Of a stretch of 64,000 nucleotides of DNA, positions 35,461 through 44,404 are shown piece by piece. The notes under the pieces are model-generated. The model saw only the letters and a program-made list of their open reading frames with translations, was not told the DNA's origin and searched no databases. Numbering within the stretch: the stretch's first letter is position 1; each line of letters opens with the position of its first letter. Source of the DNA: JBJGXI01 sp045635475 (GTDB taxonomy: Bacteria; Bacillota; Bacilli; Bacillales; Amphibacillaceae); assembly GCF_045635475.1 (NCBI RefSeq), contig NZ_JBJGXI010000007.1, forward strand, positions 1 through 64,000, in the 5' to 3' direction. The position numbers were made by a program, and so were the translations under genes.

Positions 35461-36759
35461 ATGGCCTATAAAGATGAACAATTAAACGAAGAAAAGGTGT
35501 TCAAAGACCCTGTTCACCGATATGTCCACGTTAAAGATTTAGTGATTTGGGATTTGATCGGAACTCCTGAATTTCAGCGATTACGTCGGATAAAACAACT
35601 AGGAACCTCATACTTAACCTTCCATGGCGCTGAACATAGTCGATTTAATCACTCTTTAGGTGTCTATGAAATATTACGTCGAATCATTTTTAACTTTGAA
35701 AAAAAAGTAAATTGGAATCGTGAGGACAAGCTGCTTTGTTTATGTGCAGCATTGCTTCACGATCTTGGGCATGGACCTTTTTCTCACTCGTTTGAAAAAG
35801 TGTTTAAACTTGATCACGAAGAATACACAAGGAAAATTATTTTAGGTGAAACAGAAGTTAATCGTATTTTGTTAAAGGTTGATCCTGGATTTCCACAACA
35901 GGTTGCAGATGTAATTAATAAAACCCATGAAGATAAGCTGATTATAAGCCTGATTTCCAGTCAAATCGATGCGGATCGTATGGATTATTTGCAGCGTGAT
36001 GCATATTTTACAGGCGTTAGCTATGGTCACTTTGACATGGAAAGAATCCTGCGTGTTATGCGACCACAAGAAGACCAGGTAGTGATTAAAGAGTCAGGAA
36101 TGCACGCGGTCGAGGACTATATCATGAGTCGGTATCAAATGTATTGGCAAGTATATTTTCATCCTGTCACACGAAGTGCAGAAGTAATCCTAACGAAAAT
36201 ATTGCACCGGGCAAAACATTTATATTTAAATGACTATGCGTTTAAGCAAAAACCTATACACTTTTTTTCCTTCTTTGAAGGTGATGTAAAACTAGAAGAG
36301 TATCTAAAGTTGGACGAGCCTGTAGTCATGTACTACTTCCAAATGTGGTTGGAAGAAGAGGATGCTATTTTAAGTGAGCTGTGTGAGCGATTTATGAATC
36401 GTAGGTTATTTAAGTACACCGAATTTAATCCTAATCTTCAAATGAATCAATGGATGGAGTTGTATCGTTTATTTCAGGAAGCAGACATTGATCCTGAATA
36501 TTATTTAGTCGTTGATTCTTCCTCTGATTTGCCTTACGATTTTTATCGACCTGGTGAAGAGGAAGAACGGCTACCAATTAATTTATTAATTCCAAAGACG
36601 AATGAGTTAAAGGAATTATCGAGACAATCAGATATCGTTGAGGCAATCTCAGGAAAAAAACGTACAGACCATAAGCTCTATTTTCCACAAGACTTGTTAG
36701 ACGGTATGGATGACAATAGTCAAATCAAAAAGCGGATTTTGGAAATATTGTTCGACTAG
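35461..36759 (+). CDS. ywfO: HD-domain phosphohydrolase YwfO
   Basis: A 432-residue HD-domain protein related to dNTP triphosphohydrolases. Metal-binding motifs are HSRFNHSLGVYEI, LLHDLGHGPFSHSFEKV (about 98-114) and SQIDADRMDYLQRDAY. B. subtilis YwfO has nucleotide triphosphohydrolase activity, so control of dNTP or ppGpp-like pools is a reasonable role. GGAAGGACC precedes the ATG. A short hairpin in the leader (AAAAGTCGT/ACGCCTTTTT near 35400-35425) could attenuate transcription; this is weak evidence. The downstream ywgA starts 13 bp after the stop. Confidence 0.92.
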   Translation: MAYKDEQLNEEKVFKDPVHRYVHVKDLVIWDLIGTPEFQRLRRIKQLGTSYLTFHGAEHSRFNHSLGVYEILRRIIFNFEKKVNWNREDKLLCLCAALLHDLGHGPFSHSFEKVFKLDHEEYTRKIILGETEVNRILLKVDPGFPQQVADVINKTHEDKLIISLISSQIDADRMDYLQRDAYFTGVSYGHFDMERILRVMRPQEDQVVIKESGMHAVEDYIMSRYQMYWQVYFHPVTRSAEVILTKILHRAKHLYLNDYAFKQKPIHFFSFFEGDVKLEEYLKLDEPVVMYYFQMWLEEEDAILSELCERFMNRRLFKYTEFNPNLQMNQWMELYRLFQEADIDPEYYLVVDSSSDLPYDFYRPGEEEERLPINLLIPKTNELKELSRQSDIVEAISGKKRTDHKLYFPQDLLDGMDDNSQIKKRILEILFD

Positions 36760-36772
36760 GGGAGTGATTTTT

Positions 36773-37273
36773 TTGTTGGCTAATCATGAAAAACTAATGA
36801 AGTTCTTTTCTGTAGCAGATGAAGTTGTTGGGCGAAAAAAGCTGCAAAAAATAATTTATATATTAAAGAAATGTGATGTTCCATTTGAAGAAAAATTCCA
36901 ATTTCATTTTTATGGACCATATTCAGAAGAACTAACATTGCGTATGGAAGAATTGTGTAATCTTGGTTTTATCTCAGAGGTTAGAGAGGATAAAAGTAAT
37001 TATTATCAGTATCGTTATCACTTGACGGATCAAGGCGAAACTTTCTTACAACAGTCGCTTGTGGAGCTTCCTCCGATGGAAAGTATGATCGATAAAATGA
37101 AGGACAGAAGTTCACGTTTCCTTGAACTCGTTTCTACGATGTTGTACTTTGATAATCTCTCTAAGGAAGAAGTAGAGGAAAAAGTGCGCGTAGTTAAAAA
37201 TAAGCAAAATTATTCAGATGATGAATTAAAAGATGCTTGGGAATTCATTGAAGCACTTAAACAAACAGCATAA
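36773..37273 (+). CDS. ywgA: YwgA family protein
   Basis: A 166-residue soluble protein of the YwgA family (function unknown), with an N-terminal winged-helix-like part: KKLQKIIYILKKCDVPFEEK, FHFYGPYSEELTLRMEELCN and RYHLTDQGETFLQQ. The C-terminal third is helical and acidic. TTG at 36773 is chosen because GGGGAG lies 8 nt upstream; the next codon is also TTG. It forms a two-gene unit with ywfO and ends in a strong terminator. Confidence 0.88.
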   Translation: MLANHEKLMKFFSVADEVVGRKKLQKIIYILKKCDVPFEEKFQFHFYGPYSEELTLRMEELCNLGFISEVREDKSNYYQYRYHLTDQGETFLQQSLVELPPMESMIDKMKDRSSRFLELVSTMLYFDNLSKEEVEEKVRVVKNKQNYSDDELKDAWEFIEALKQTA

Positions 37274-37298
37274 AAGCAGCCGATGAGGCTGCTTTTTT
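37272..37298 (+). terminator. Terminator of ywfO-ywgA
   Basis: AAAAGCAGCC, a 5-nt loop, then GGCTGCTTTTTTT. Confidence 0.92.
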
Positions 37299-37334
37299 TC
37301 ATCGTATATTTAATTTAAAAATACAACTAAGGAA

Positions 37335-37415
37335 GTACTGGGCAGCCAGCGCCTAGCGAAAATCCTATACCTTTTATACGTTGCTAAACGAGACCCCTGC
37401 GCTTTTGGGCTGAAT
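37335..37415 (+). repeat. R3 fragment
   Basis: CAGCCAGCGCCTAGCGA, GTTGCTAAACGAGACCCCTG and CGCTTTTGGGCTG resemble the beginning and end of R3 with the middle lost. Confidence 0.45.
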
Positions 37416-37496
37416 TTTGCCTATAAGTAATATATTGTAAATATTATAAATATTGTCTAAAATAGTAGAATAGTGTTTAAAAAAGGGGGGATAGCA

Positions 37497-39494
37497 TTGA
37501 AAATAGTAAAATTTCTAATCTATTATCTACTAGGCGTTTTAGGTATCTTTGCAATTAGTAACGCACCAATGTTACTCACGAGTGGCACGGCGCTAGTTTT
37601 CACCTCTTATATATCGGATACAGTTCAATTAATAAAGGAATTTTTCCAGTTTAATAATTGGACCTATACGACGATGCAAGGCCAAGAAGTACATATGCTA
37701 TCGCAAATGTGGGATCCGTACCTATATTCGATGAAACTATTTTTAGGTGCAATTCTGCTTGGGGTTACGGTTGCATTAGTACTTGGTATAATTACCTTGT
37801 TCCTTCCAAGATCACTAATCAAGCTAGTAAAAAGGCTATTAGGTTTTATGGAGGCAATACCGGATATTATGGTAGCGTTTTTGATCCAGTTGCTTATTGT
37901 TTATATTTTTAAACAAACAGACGTTCTGGTTATGCAATTTGTGACACTAGGAAATGAACGGCTTTATATGCTGCCAATGGTGATCTTATCATTCTTACCG
38001 ATGGTTTCACTTTATCGTATCATTGTTCTTTTACTGGAAGAAGAACTAACTAAGCAATATGTTGAATTTGCACTTAGTAAAGGTATTAAGCACAATACGA
38101 TTCTCATCATCCACGTATTAAGAAACATAGCAAAGAGTGTCTTTTTTCAATCAAAAATTATCGTTTGGGCGCTATTATCGAGTTTGTTTGTTGTAGAATA
38201 CATATTTAATATTAATGGATTATCAAACTTCTTATTATTAGAATTTCGTCCACTAGTTGTTGCTATCGTATTATTAATGATATTTACACCGTTGTTTATC
38301 ATCTATCAAGGGGTAGAGATCTTTTTATTCAAAGAAGCTGCTATTTCAGAAGTGATCGTCAAGCGTAAGAAAATTAACTGGAAACAGTGGCGCGTGTGGT
38401 CATGGTTAAATAGGTCGAAGCAAGAGTTTATCACCCACTTAAAAAATCCCAAGTTCCTGTTTGGGTTTACGATTATTTTTGGAATGGTCGTGTACAGTAT
38501 TTTACACTCCATTATCAGGGAAGTACCAGTTGAACAATTTGTACTAATCTATGATGATGAAGGCAACCTAGTAAGTAGTAAACCGCATCCACCGTCAGAA
38601 TATGTTTTGTTAGGCACTGACGGATTGGGGTATAGCATTTTGGATCAGTTACTAGCTGGAGCGAAATATACCATTTTATTTGCTAGTTTAATTGCTTTCT
38701 TACGCATTTTATTTAGCTTCTTGTTAGCAATTCCGTTTGCGATGTTTATGAAAGAAAGATGGCAAAAAATAATTAATAAGTTTGTAGATAGTATGCATTT
38801 CTTACCGCTCACGATTATCGCAATAATTCTATTAGGTCCGATATTGTCAGGCTCAACGTCGGGATTTGAATATTCGTTTATGGACCGGATGTTTTTGGAA
38901 GCGATTGTGTTAACTATCTTGGTTGTACCACCTGTTACCGTGTTAATTGGAAATGAATTCAAACTATTATTAGATCAAGAGTTTATTGCTGGTGCTAGAG
39001 TATTAGGTGGCGATACGAGACATATCTTGTTTAAACACCTGATGCCGCATTTAGGCTCAAAAATGGGAATCCTATTTGGGCAGCAATTTATTCAAGTGCT
39101 CATTGTGTTAATTCATTTAGGACTATTTAATCTATTTCTTGGTGGGACAAGTGTGATGTATGATGAATTCTATCGTGCGCCACAACATTCTGTCACATTT
39201 GAATGGTCTGGCTTAATAAGTAGCACGAGAGAAGCATTAATGACAGGTCACCATTGGATCATTATACCTGTGTTCACTGCATTTATTATTGTGATCTTAT
39301 CAATGCAATTAATTGTGGAAGGTATCCAAGAAGTACAACAAGCACGAGTAGGAGTGACGGTAAAACGCAGTAAATGGCTAACGAAACTTTTCCGTCGTAA
39401 CAAAACGAAGCAGGAACAACCGAGTGAACAATATGATGTACAAGCAGATAGTTTCCGTTTCATAGAACCAACAGATCAATCAAAACATTTGTAA
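37497..39494 (+). CDS. Fused two-domain ABC permease (Dpp/Opp type)
   Basis: A 665-residue membrane protein joining two peptide-type ABC permease domains. The N-terminal half (to about 300) resembles DppB/OppB, with the coupling helix region EEELTKQYVEFALSKGIKHN. The C-terminal half (from about 320) resembles DppC/OppC, with a large extracytoplasmic stretch before it (EVPVEQFVLIYDDEGNL) and the coupling region FIAGARVLGGDTRHILFKHL. Each normally is a separate subunit. TTG at 37497 follows AAAGGGGGGATAGCA. No ATPase or binding-protein gene is next to it, so partners must be elsewhere. Substrate is unknown; peptides or metal chelates are usual. Confidence 0.88.
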   Translation: MKIVKFLIYYLLGVLGIFAISNAPMLLTSGTALVFTSYISDTVQLIKEFFQFNNWTYTTMQGQEVHMLSQMWDPYLYSMKLFLGAILLGVTVALVLGIITLFLPRSLIKLVKRLLGFMEAIPDIMVAFLIQLLIVYIFKQTDVLVMQFVTLGNERLYMLPMVILSFLPMVSLYRIIVLLLEEELTKQYVEFALSKGIKHNTILIIHVLRNIAKSVFFQSKIIVWALLSSLFVVEYIFNINGLSNFLLLEFRPLVVAIVLLMIFTPLFIIYQGVEIFLFKEAAISEVIVKRKKINWKQWRVWSWLNRSKQEFITHLKNPKFLFGFTIIFGMVVYSILHSIIREVPVEQFVLIYDDEGNLVSSKPHPPSEYVLLGTDGLGYSILDQLLAGAKYTILFASLIAFLRILFSFLLAIPFAMFMKERWQKIINKFVDSMHFLPLTIIAIILLGPILSGSTSGFEYSFMDRMFLEAIVLTILVVPPVTVLIGNEFKLLLDQEFIAGARVLGGDTRHILFKHLMPHLGSKMGILFGQQFIQVLIVLIHLGLFNLFLGGTSVMYDEFYRAPQHSVTFEWSGLISSTREALMTGHHWIIIPVFTAFIIVILSMQLIVEGIQEVQQARVGVTVKRSKWLTKLFRRNKTKQEQPSEQYDVQADSFRFIEPTDQSKHL

Positions 39495-39499
39495 GATTT

Positions 39500-39537
39500 A
39501 AAGCGCCCTTGTTTCACTAGCAAGGGCGCTTTGGTGT
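39500..39537 (+). terminator. Terminator after fused permease gene
   Basis: AAAGCGCCCTTG pairs perfectly with CAAGGGCGCTTT; the downstream tract GGTGTTTT is only moderately T-rich. Confidence 0.8.
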
Positions 39538-39700
39538 TTTAAAAACTTGATCTAGCTTAATTCTATTGTAAAAGCGTTTGTTCAAACGATACGGTTGAAA
39601 TAGTAGCGAATCGTCAATCATAGAGGATGAAAAAACAAATTCTTCTATGCTACAATAAAATAAATAAACGGTTTGATAGCTAATCAAGGAGGACAAAAAA

Positions 39701-40228
39701 ATGAGTACAAATGATTCTTCCAATAACAAGAAAAAAAATCAATTTACGATAATGAAAGACGACTCAACTGATGGCCATGGTGGCTATGGTGTTGGTTCGA
39801 TTAGTTTGGAAAATGTATCTCCTGTTATCATAGATCCCAATGAAGATCGGGCATATGTTGATATGGCAGCGATGCATGCGCGTAGTGAAGTAGAACGTCG
39901 TGTAAAATTTCTCCCTGATCGTGATGCTGTGCCAAATGGGAAATTGTATTGGATCGTATGGGTGACTGTAAGTCGAGATGAAAACGGCCCCCATTACTAT
40001 GGTGTCGGAGCCTGTGAAATTCGTGTTGACAGATCGATAAAGCGTGCTTATAAATCGATGCCAGAACACGTAAATAATTTGGACAAATCGATGAAAGGTA
40101 AAATAATCGTAGAGCATATGGATGATCACTCGAAAAAATTGTTGGCAGACTTTATGAAAGAGTTTAAGGCAGATTTATGGGACAATTCTAGAGATGAACT
40201 AAAGCAGGCGTTAACGGAGTCAATCTGA
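39701..40228 (+). CDS. ywhD: YwhD family protein
   Basis: A 175-residue soluble protein of the YwhD family, unknown function. Conserved stretches are DDSTDGHGGYGVGSISLENV (about 21-40), DMAAMHARSEVERRVKFLPD and WIVWVTVSRDENGPHYYGVG. AGGAGGACAAAAAA precedes the ATG. In B. subtilis ywhD lies beside pbpG (ywhE) and speE, and the same order is seen here. Confidence 0.92.
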   Translation: MSTNDSSNNKKKNQFTIMKDDSTDGHGGYGVGSISLENVSPVIIDPNEDRAYVDMAAMHARSEVERRVKFLPDRDAVPNGKLYWIVWVTVSRDENGPHYYGVGACEIRVDRSIKRAYKSMPEHVNNLDKSMKGKIIVEHMDDHSKKLLADFMKEFKADLWDNSRDELKQALTESI

Positions 40229-40260
40229 TAATTGCCTTTTTATATTTATAGTTGAAGGGA

Positions 40261-40560
40261 AATGCGTCGTAACGTAGTGCTCGTGATTTCCGCTCCAGGC
40301 AGTCGCTTTCCGCGGACGCGGCTTCAGCTAACTCAGAAGCAAATGTTTTCGGTGGGACGAGTAATCGCAGTCCCAAAATGCGCTTCTGAGTGGATCTTCA
40401 GCTCGCGCTGTCCCGCAGGAGTCGACTGCCTGGAGCTCCAATCACCCCACATGAAGAGCAATCCCGTTAGCAGCGAAGCGGATTTCCGGAGCGGGTTAAC
40501 CACTCTCCAAGTTATGACTCATATTAGCTATTTTACGCAATAACAGCATTCTTTTAGAAA
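40261..40560 (+). repeat. Dispersed repeat R1, copy I
   Basis: Outer arms GCTCCAGGCAGTCG (40292-40305) and CGACTGCCTGGAGC (40423-40436) are perfectly complementary. Inside come CTTTCCGCGG, then ACTCAGAAGC paired with GCTTCTGAGT, then GGGAC/GTCCC around GAGTAATCGCA, then CCCGCAGGAGT. A tail (GGATTTCCGGAGCGG, CACTCTCCAAGTTATG) matches the copy at position 1. An inverted copy with the same arms is at 48880-49075. Confidence 0.9.
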
Positions 40561-40612
40561 ACTGCGGAGTAAAAAGTTCAATAAAATGTCAATAAATTTT
40601 AGCAAGACTACC

Positions 40613-40641
40613 TTGTTGTCGCTAGCAATTATTTGTACAAT
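40613..40641 (+). promoter_or_regulatory. SigA promoter with no protein gene downstream
   Basis: TTGTTG (40613-40618) and TACAAT (40636-40641) with exact 17-bp spacing, followed by A-rich start region. Confidence 0.6.
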
Positions 40642-40647
40642 AGAAAA

Positions 40648-40768
40648 ACACATGAAAATTCATGTGTTTGGGCAAACGCTGTAGGGTAACTGATTCACTG
40701 CAGGTCGCAATTAACCATGCCCTTACTAGGACAAAGAAAAAGGTCGGATTTATATCCTACCTTTTTCT
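40648..40768 (+). ncRNA. Candidate free-standing small RNA of about 120 nt
   Basis: Downstream of the promoter lie a 5' hairpin (ACACATGAAAATTCATGTGT), a longer fold in which GGGCA pairs with TGCCC and inner CTGTAG with CTGCAG, and a terminator (AAAAAGGTCGGAT with ATCCTACCTTTTT, one mismatch, then CTT). No reading frame of note is enclosed. Genes on either side are in other units: ywhD is upstream past a repeat, and pbpG is on the opposite strand. I do not recognise a known RNA class. It could act in trans, or on the 3' end of the pbpG message about 150 bp away. Confidence 0.5.
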
Positions 40769-40799
40769 TATTGTATTTAAACTTTTGATTTTAAGAATA

Positions 40800-40912
40800 G
40801 CCACGAACAAACCCCGGTTCAGTCCATATGTTTTCGGTAAGTGAGAAAACGCAATTCTTGTTTCTAATTCCCAGTCTGTACGTCATTAACCGGCGTTCCA
40901 TACATTTGTTCT
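40800..40912 (+). repeat. R3 fragment (right half)
   Basis: GGTTCAGTCCATATGTTTTC, GGTAAGTGAGAAAACGCAAT and CCCAGTCTGTACGTCATTAA match the right half of R3 at 17330-17420. It abuts the pbpG stop codon. Confidence 0.65.
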
Positions 40913-40913
40913 G

Positions 40914-42989
40914 TCAAAAAATCCAATCAAAAAAGCGATTGAGTCTGTTTTCTTCTTCAGTATCGTCAGGTACAGTTTGCTCTTCCTGTTCCACTTCGGC
41001 ATCACTTGGTAAGTGTAGGGAACAATGCGATGTAGGTTCTGTTCCTTCTGTAAAGAACATTAATCGTTGATCCTTGCAATAGGATGTAGCTAGCTCGCCT
41101 GAAGTAGGGTCAACATATGCTCCTACGACACCATCAGGTATAGGGAAGGTTTTAAACGGCATATCTTCATGAGCTTTGTTCATGAATGATGCCCATACTT
41201 TCTTTGCCGCACTGCGATCAACTGATTTTTCAATCGGAATGTTGTCATCATAGCCTGACCAAACACCTGTAACGAGGTCAGGGCTATAACCAATCATCCA
41301 GTTATCGGTAGTTGTTGTTCCAGATTTACCTGCATACGTGTGCTTGAGTTGGTCGGCAATTGATGCACCGGTAACGCGCATATAACCATTCAATGATTCG
41401 TCAAATATACCAGTCATTAAATGTGTCAGTATAAAAGCAGTATTAGGATCAAGTACTTGTGTTACTTCCTTCTCTGGGTGTTCATACAGGACATTGCCGT
41501 GCGAGTCAGTAATTTTTTCTACTGTATAGGGCTCAACCTGCATACCACCATTAGCGAGCATACTATAACCTGTTACCATCTCTTGTAAGGAGACAGATGC
41601 TGTCCCTAGTGCAAGCGAAGGAACAGCGGGAAGGTAACCCGAAATTCCGAATTGCCGTGCCGTATCGACAAGTTTCTCTGGCGTTAAAAACAGATTCGTT
41701 TTAACGGCATAAATGTTGTCTGACAATGCTAAGGCTTGCGCCAAAGTAATCGGTCTATCCGCATAATAGCCATTATAGTTACTAGGCTGATACACTGTTC
41801 CATCAGCAAGTTCAAAATTTGTTGGGCTACTCATCAAGGGAGTAATCGCTGTATAACCATTTTCAAGTGCTGCATAGTATAAAAATGGTTTGAACGATGA
41901 CCCTGGCATTCGCTTTGCTTGTGTGACACGGTTAAATTGGCTTTGCTTATAATCTCGTCCACCAACAAGTGAGATAACCGCACCTGACTCCGGTTCCATC
42001 GCCATTGCTCCAATTTGTAGATCTGATTGGGGAGGCAACTGATCCTCTACTGTTTGCTCCAGTTGCTCTTGATGGTCGAAATTCAAGGTAGTATAAACTT
42101 GATAACCACCAGAACGAATTTCTTCTCTATTCGTGTCAAGAAGTGCTTCTAACTCACGTAGGACGACATCTTGATAATAAGGAGCGATAGATATTGTCTC
42201 GCGTTGCTTGGGCTCTGTAAGCTCGATTAACTGTCTTGAGGCGAGAAATTCTTGTTGTTTGTTAATGACATCTTCTTTCGCTAATGTTGCCAATACTTGT
42301 TCTTGCCGCTTTTTTGCATTTTCCCAATGATCAATTGGGGAGTAAAAAGCAGGTCCATTCGGAATGCCGGCTAATAATGTTGCTTCTGCCAAATCCAGTT
42401 CACTTGCATGCTTATTTAAAAAGTATCGACTAGCTGCCTCAATACCGTAAGCACCATGTCCGAAATAAATCGTATTCAAATATCCTTCTAATATTTCCTT
42501 TTTTTCGTAGAACATTTCCAAACGAATCGTATAAAAAGCTTCTTTTAGCTTCCTTGTCCAAGTTTTTTCGTGTGATAAGTATAAATTTCTAGCATATTGC
42601 TGTGTAATCGTACTTGCGCCCTCTACCATTGACATTTCTCTTAAATCGGTAAGTGCGGCACGTAGCATCCGCTTATAATCAAATCCATGATGTTCGTAAA
42701 AACGTTTATCTTCTGTTGTCACGGTGGCATCAACTAATAAAGGAGAAATGTCTTCTAAATCCACCCAGTATCTACTCTCCGCTCCATGCTCTTCCCCAAT
42801 AACAAAACCATCACTGCTGTAGTAAACGGTATTGTGATCATTCGTAAGTGAAGGTGGACCTAAGCTGTAGGCATATAGAAATACTACTCCCAAAAATAAA
42901 ACAGAAGCAGAAGCGGTTATAAGTAAAGCCACTAATGGCCAGAATACAATTTTTCGTTTTAATAAAGAAATTAATTTCTCTGAGTTCAT
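40914..42989 (-). CDS. pbpG: Class A penicillin-binding protein (PbpG/PBP2d-like)
   Basis: A 691-residue bifunctional peptidoglycan synthase. One N-terminal membrane anchor (about 15-42) precedes a glycosyltransferase domain with TTEDKRFYEHHGFDYKRML (catalytic Glu) and EGASTITQQYARNLYL. The transpeptidase domain has the active-site Ser in MPGSSFKPFLYYAAL, then LSDNIYAVK (Ser-Asp-Asn) and AGKSGTTTTDNW (Lys-Ser-Gly). The acidic C-terminal tail is poorly conserved. AGGGGTATAAAAG precedes the ATG. Its position next to speE matches B. subtilis pbpG, which is used in spore peptidoglycan synthesis under SigF. Confidence 0.92.
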   Translation of the reverse strand: MNSEKLISLLKRKIVFWPLVALLITASASVLFLGVVFLYAYSLGPPSLTNDHNTVYYSSDGFVIGEEHGAESRYWVDLEDISPLLVDATVTTEDKRFYEHHGFDYKRMLRAALTDLREMSMVEGASTITQQYARNLYLSHEKTWTRKLKEAFYTIRLEMFYEKKEILEGYLNTIYFGHGAYGIEAASRYFLNKHASELDLAEATLLAGIPNGPAFYSPIDHWENAKKRQEQVLATLAKEDVINKQQEFLASRQLIELTEPKQRETISIAPYYQDVVLRELEALLDTNREEIRSGGYQVYTTLNFDHQEQLEQTVEDQLPPQSDLQIGAMAMEPESGAVISLVGGRDYKQSQFNRVTQAKRMPGSSFKPFLYYAALENGYTAITPLMSSPTNFELADGTVYQPSNYNGYYADRPITLAQALALSDNIYAVKTNLFLTPEKLVDTARQFGISGYLPAVPSLALGTASVSLQEMVTGYSMLANGGMQVEPYTVEKITDSHGNVLYEHPEKEVTQVLDPNTAFILTHLMTGIFDESLNGYMRVTGASIADQLKHTYAGKSGTTTTDNWMIGYSPDLVTGVWSGYDDNIPIEKSVDRSAAKKVWASFMNKAHEDMPFKTFPIPDGVVGAYVDPTSGELATSYCKDQRLMFFTEGTEPTSHCSLHLPSDAEVEQEEQTVPDDTEEENRLNRFFDWIF

Positions 42990-43337
42990 CTTTTATACCC
43001 CTAAAGTTATCAATTTCATCATACAGATTGCAGCCAATTGCAATGGCTAGGTAAAAAATATGACGCGATTGACTCACATACATTTCTGTAAAATTACTAT
43101 AAATGAGGATAGCTTTTTACCATTATGGGAAAATCAATAGAGATATAAACATTATTTTAGAAGAAATCGACAACATCTTTGTAAAAACCTTACATATCGG
43201 GAGCCGGGCCCACGATATCTGCAAAAACACTTGCATTTTCCGGTTGTTTCATTATAATTGTTTCGTTGTACTAATTTTGGTAAATAAGAACAATAATAAC
43301 AATATTGTTTACTATTGCATAAAGGGGTTTTGTAATA
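42990..43337. other. Divergent promoter region pbpG/speE
   Basis: About 350 bp, A+T-rich, with a short G+C island GGGAGCCGGGCCCACG near 43200 containing the palindrome GGGCCC. No gene, terminator or known RNA recognised. Confidence 0.4.
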
Positions 43338-44165
43338 ATGGAATTATGGTATACCGAGAAGCAAACGGACGATTATGGGATTACGGCAAAGGTGAAAAAA
43401 TCCTTGCATTCTGAGAAAACTGATTTTCAACAACTGGACATGCTCGAAACAGTTGAATGGGGAAATATGTTAGTGCTTGATGGTATGGTAATGACAACGG
43501 AGAAAGATGATTTTGTTTACCATGAAATGATGGCACATGTGCCGTTATTTACGCACCCGAATCCGAAGCATGTACTAGTAGTTGGTGGCGGGGATGGTGG
43601 AGTAATTCGTGAAATCCTCAAGCATGAGCAAGTAGAAAAAGCAACACTCGTTGAAATTGATGGAAAGGTAATCGAATACTCGAAAAAATACTTACCTGAA
43701 ATAGCTGGTGAATTGGATAATCCGCGCGTGGAGGTACAAGTAGACGATGGTTTTATGCATATTGCCAAAAGTGAAAAAGCATACGACGTGATTATGGTTG
43801 ATTCAACAGAGCCTGTTGGGCCAGCTGTAAACTTATTCACGAAAGGATTTTACGCGGGAATCTCAAAAGCACTTAAAGATGATGGAATTTTTGTAGCGCA
43901 GTCAGACAACCCTTGGTTTAAAGCGGATCTTATTCAACAGGTGTACCAGGATGTAAAAGAAATATTCCCGGTGACCCGCTTGTACACTGGCAACATTCCA
44001 ACATATCCGAGTGGACTATGGACATTTACGTTAGGAAGTAAGATCCATGATCCATTAAAAGTAAAGCCTGAGCGTTTTACCGATATAAATACAAAATATT
44101 ATACAAATGAATTGCACTATGCAGCATTTGCATTACCTAAATTCGTGAAAGACTTAACGGAATAA
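43338..44165 (+). CDS. speE: Spermidine synthase SpeE
   Basis: A 275-residue aminopropyltransferase making spermidine from putrescine and decarboxylated S-adenosylmethionine. It shows the family start MELWYTEKQTDDYGITAKVK, the nucleotide-binding VLVVGGGDGGVIREILKHE (about 79-97), VEIDGKVIEYSKKYLPE and VIMVDSTEPVGPAVNLF with the catalytic Asp region. AAAGGGGTTTTGTAATA precedes the ATG. In B. subtilis speE is followed by speB (agmatinase); here an R2 repeat follows directly and no speB is nearby. Confidence 0.96.
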   Translation: MELWYTEKQTDDYGITAKVKKSLHSEKTDFQQLDMLETVEWGNMLVLDGMVMTTEKDDFVYHEMMAHVPLFTHPNPKHVLVVGGGDGGVIREILKHEQVEKATLVEIDGKVIEYSKKYLPEIAGELDNPRVEVQVDDGFMHIAKSEKAYDVIMVDSTEPVGPAVNLFTKGFYAGISKALKDDGIFVAQSDNPWFKADLIQQVYQDVKEIFPVTRLYTGNIPTYPSGLWTFTLGSKIHDPLKVKPERFTDINTKYYTNELHYAAFALPKFVKDLTE

Positions 44166-44167
44166 GA

Positions 44168-44375
44168 AAAGCGGAGAGCGCCGCTCAGAAACGCAGCGAC
44201 TGGAGCGAATCGACTGAGATAAAGGAATCATGCCCCCGCAAAGGGGGTATGTCGACGTTGGACGGCAAGTCCGCTTTTAGTCGGCCTTCCATAAAATCTG
44301 AATCGATGATGACTTATCGTAAGGCGATTCGTGAAGTCGCCTAGTTTCTGGCGCTCGGAGCTAGCCACCTCAGCG
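44168..44375 (-). repeat. Dispersed repeat R2, copy 3 (inverted)
   Basis: The reverse complement matches the copy at 10257: GGCTAGCTCCGAGCGCCAGA, CTAGGCGACTTCACGAATCG, CCTTACGATAAGTCATCATC, TAAAAGCGGACTTG and GTTTCTGAGCGG. It begins 3 bp after the speE stop. Confidence 0.9.
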
Positions 44376-44404
44376 GAATTTATTGCGTTTTATCCTAGAA
44401 AGAA

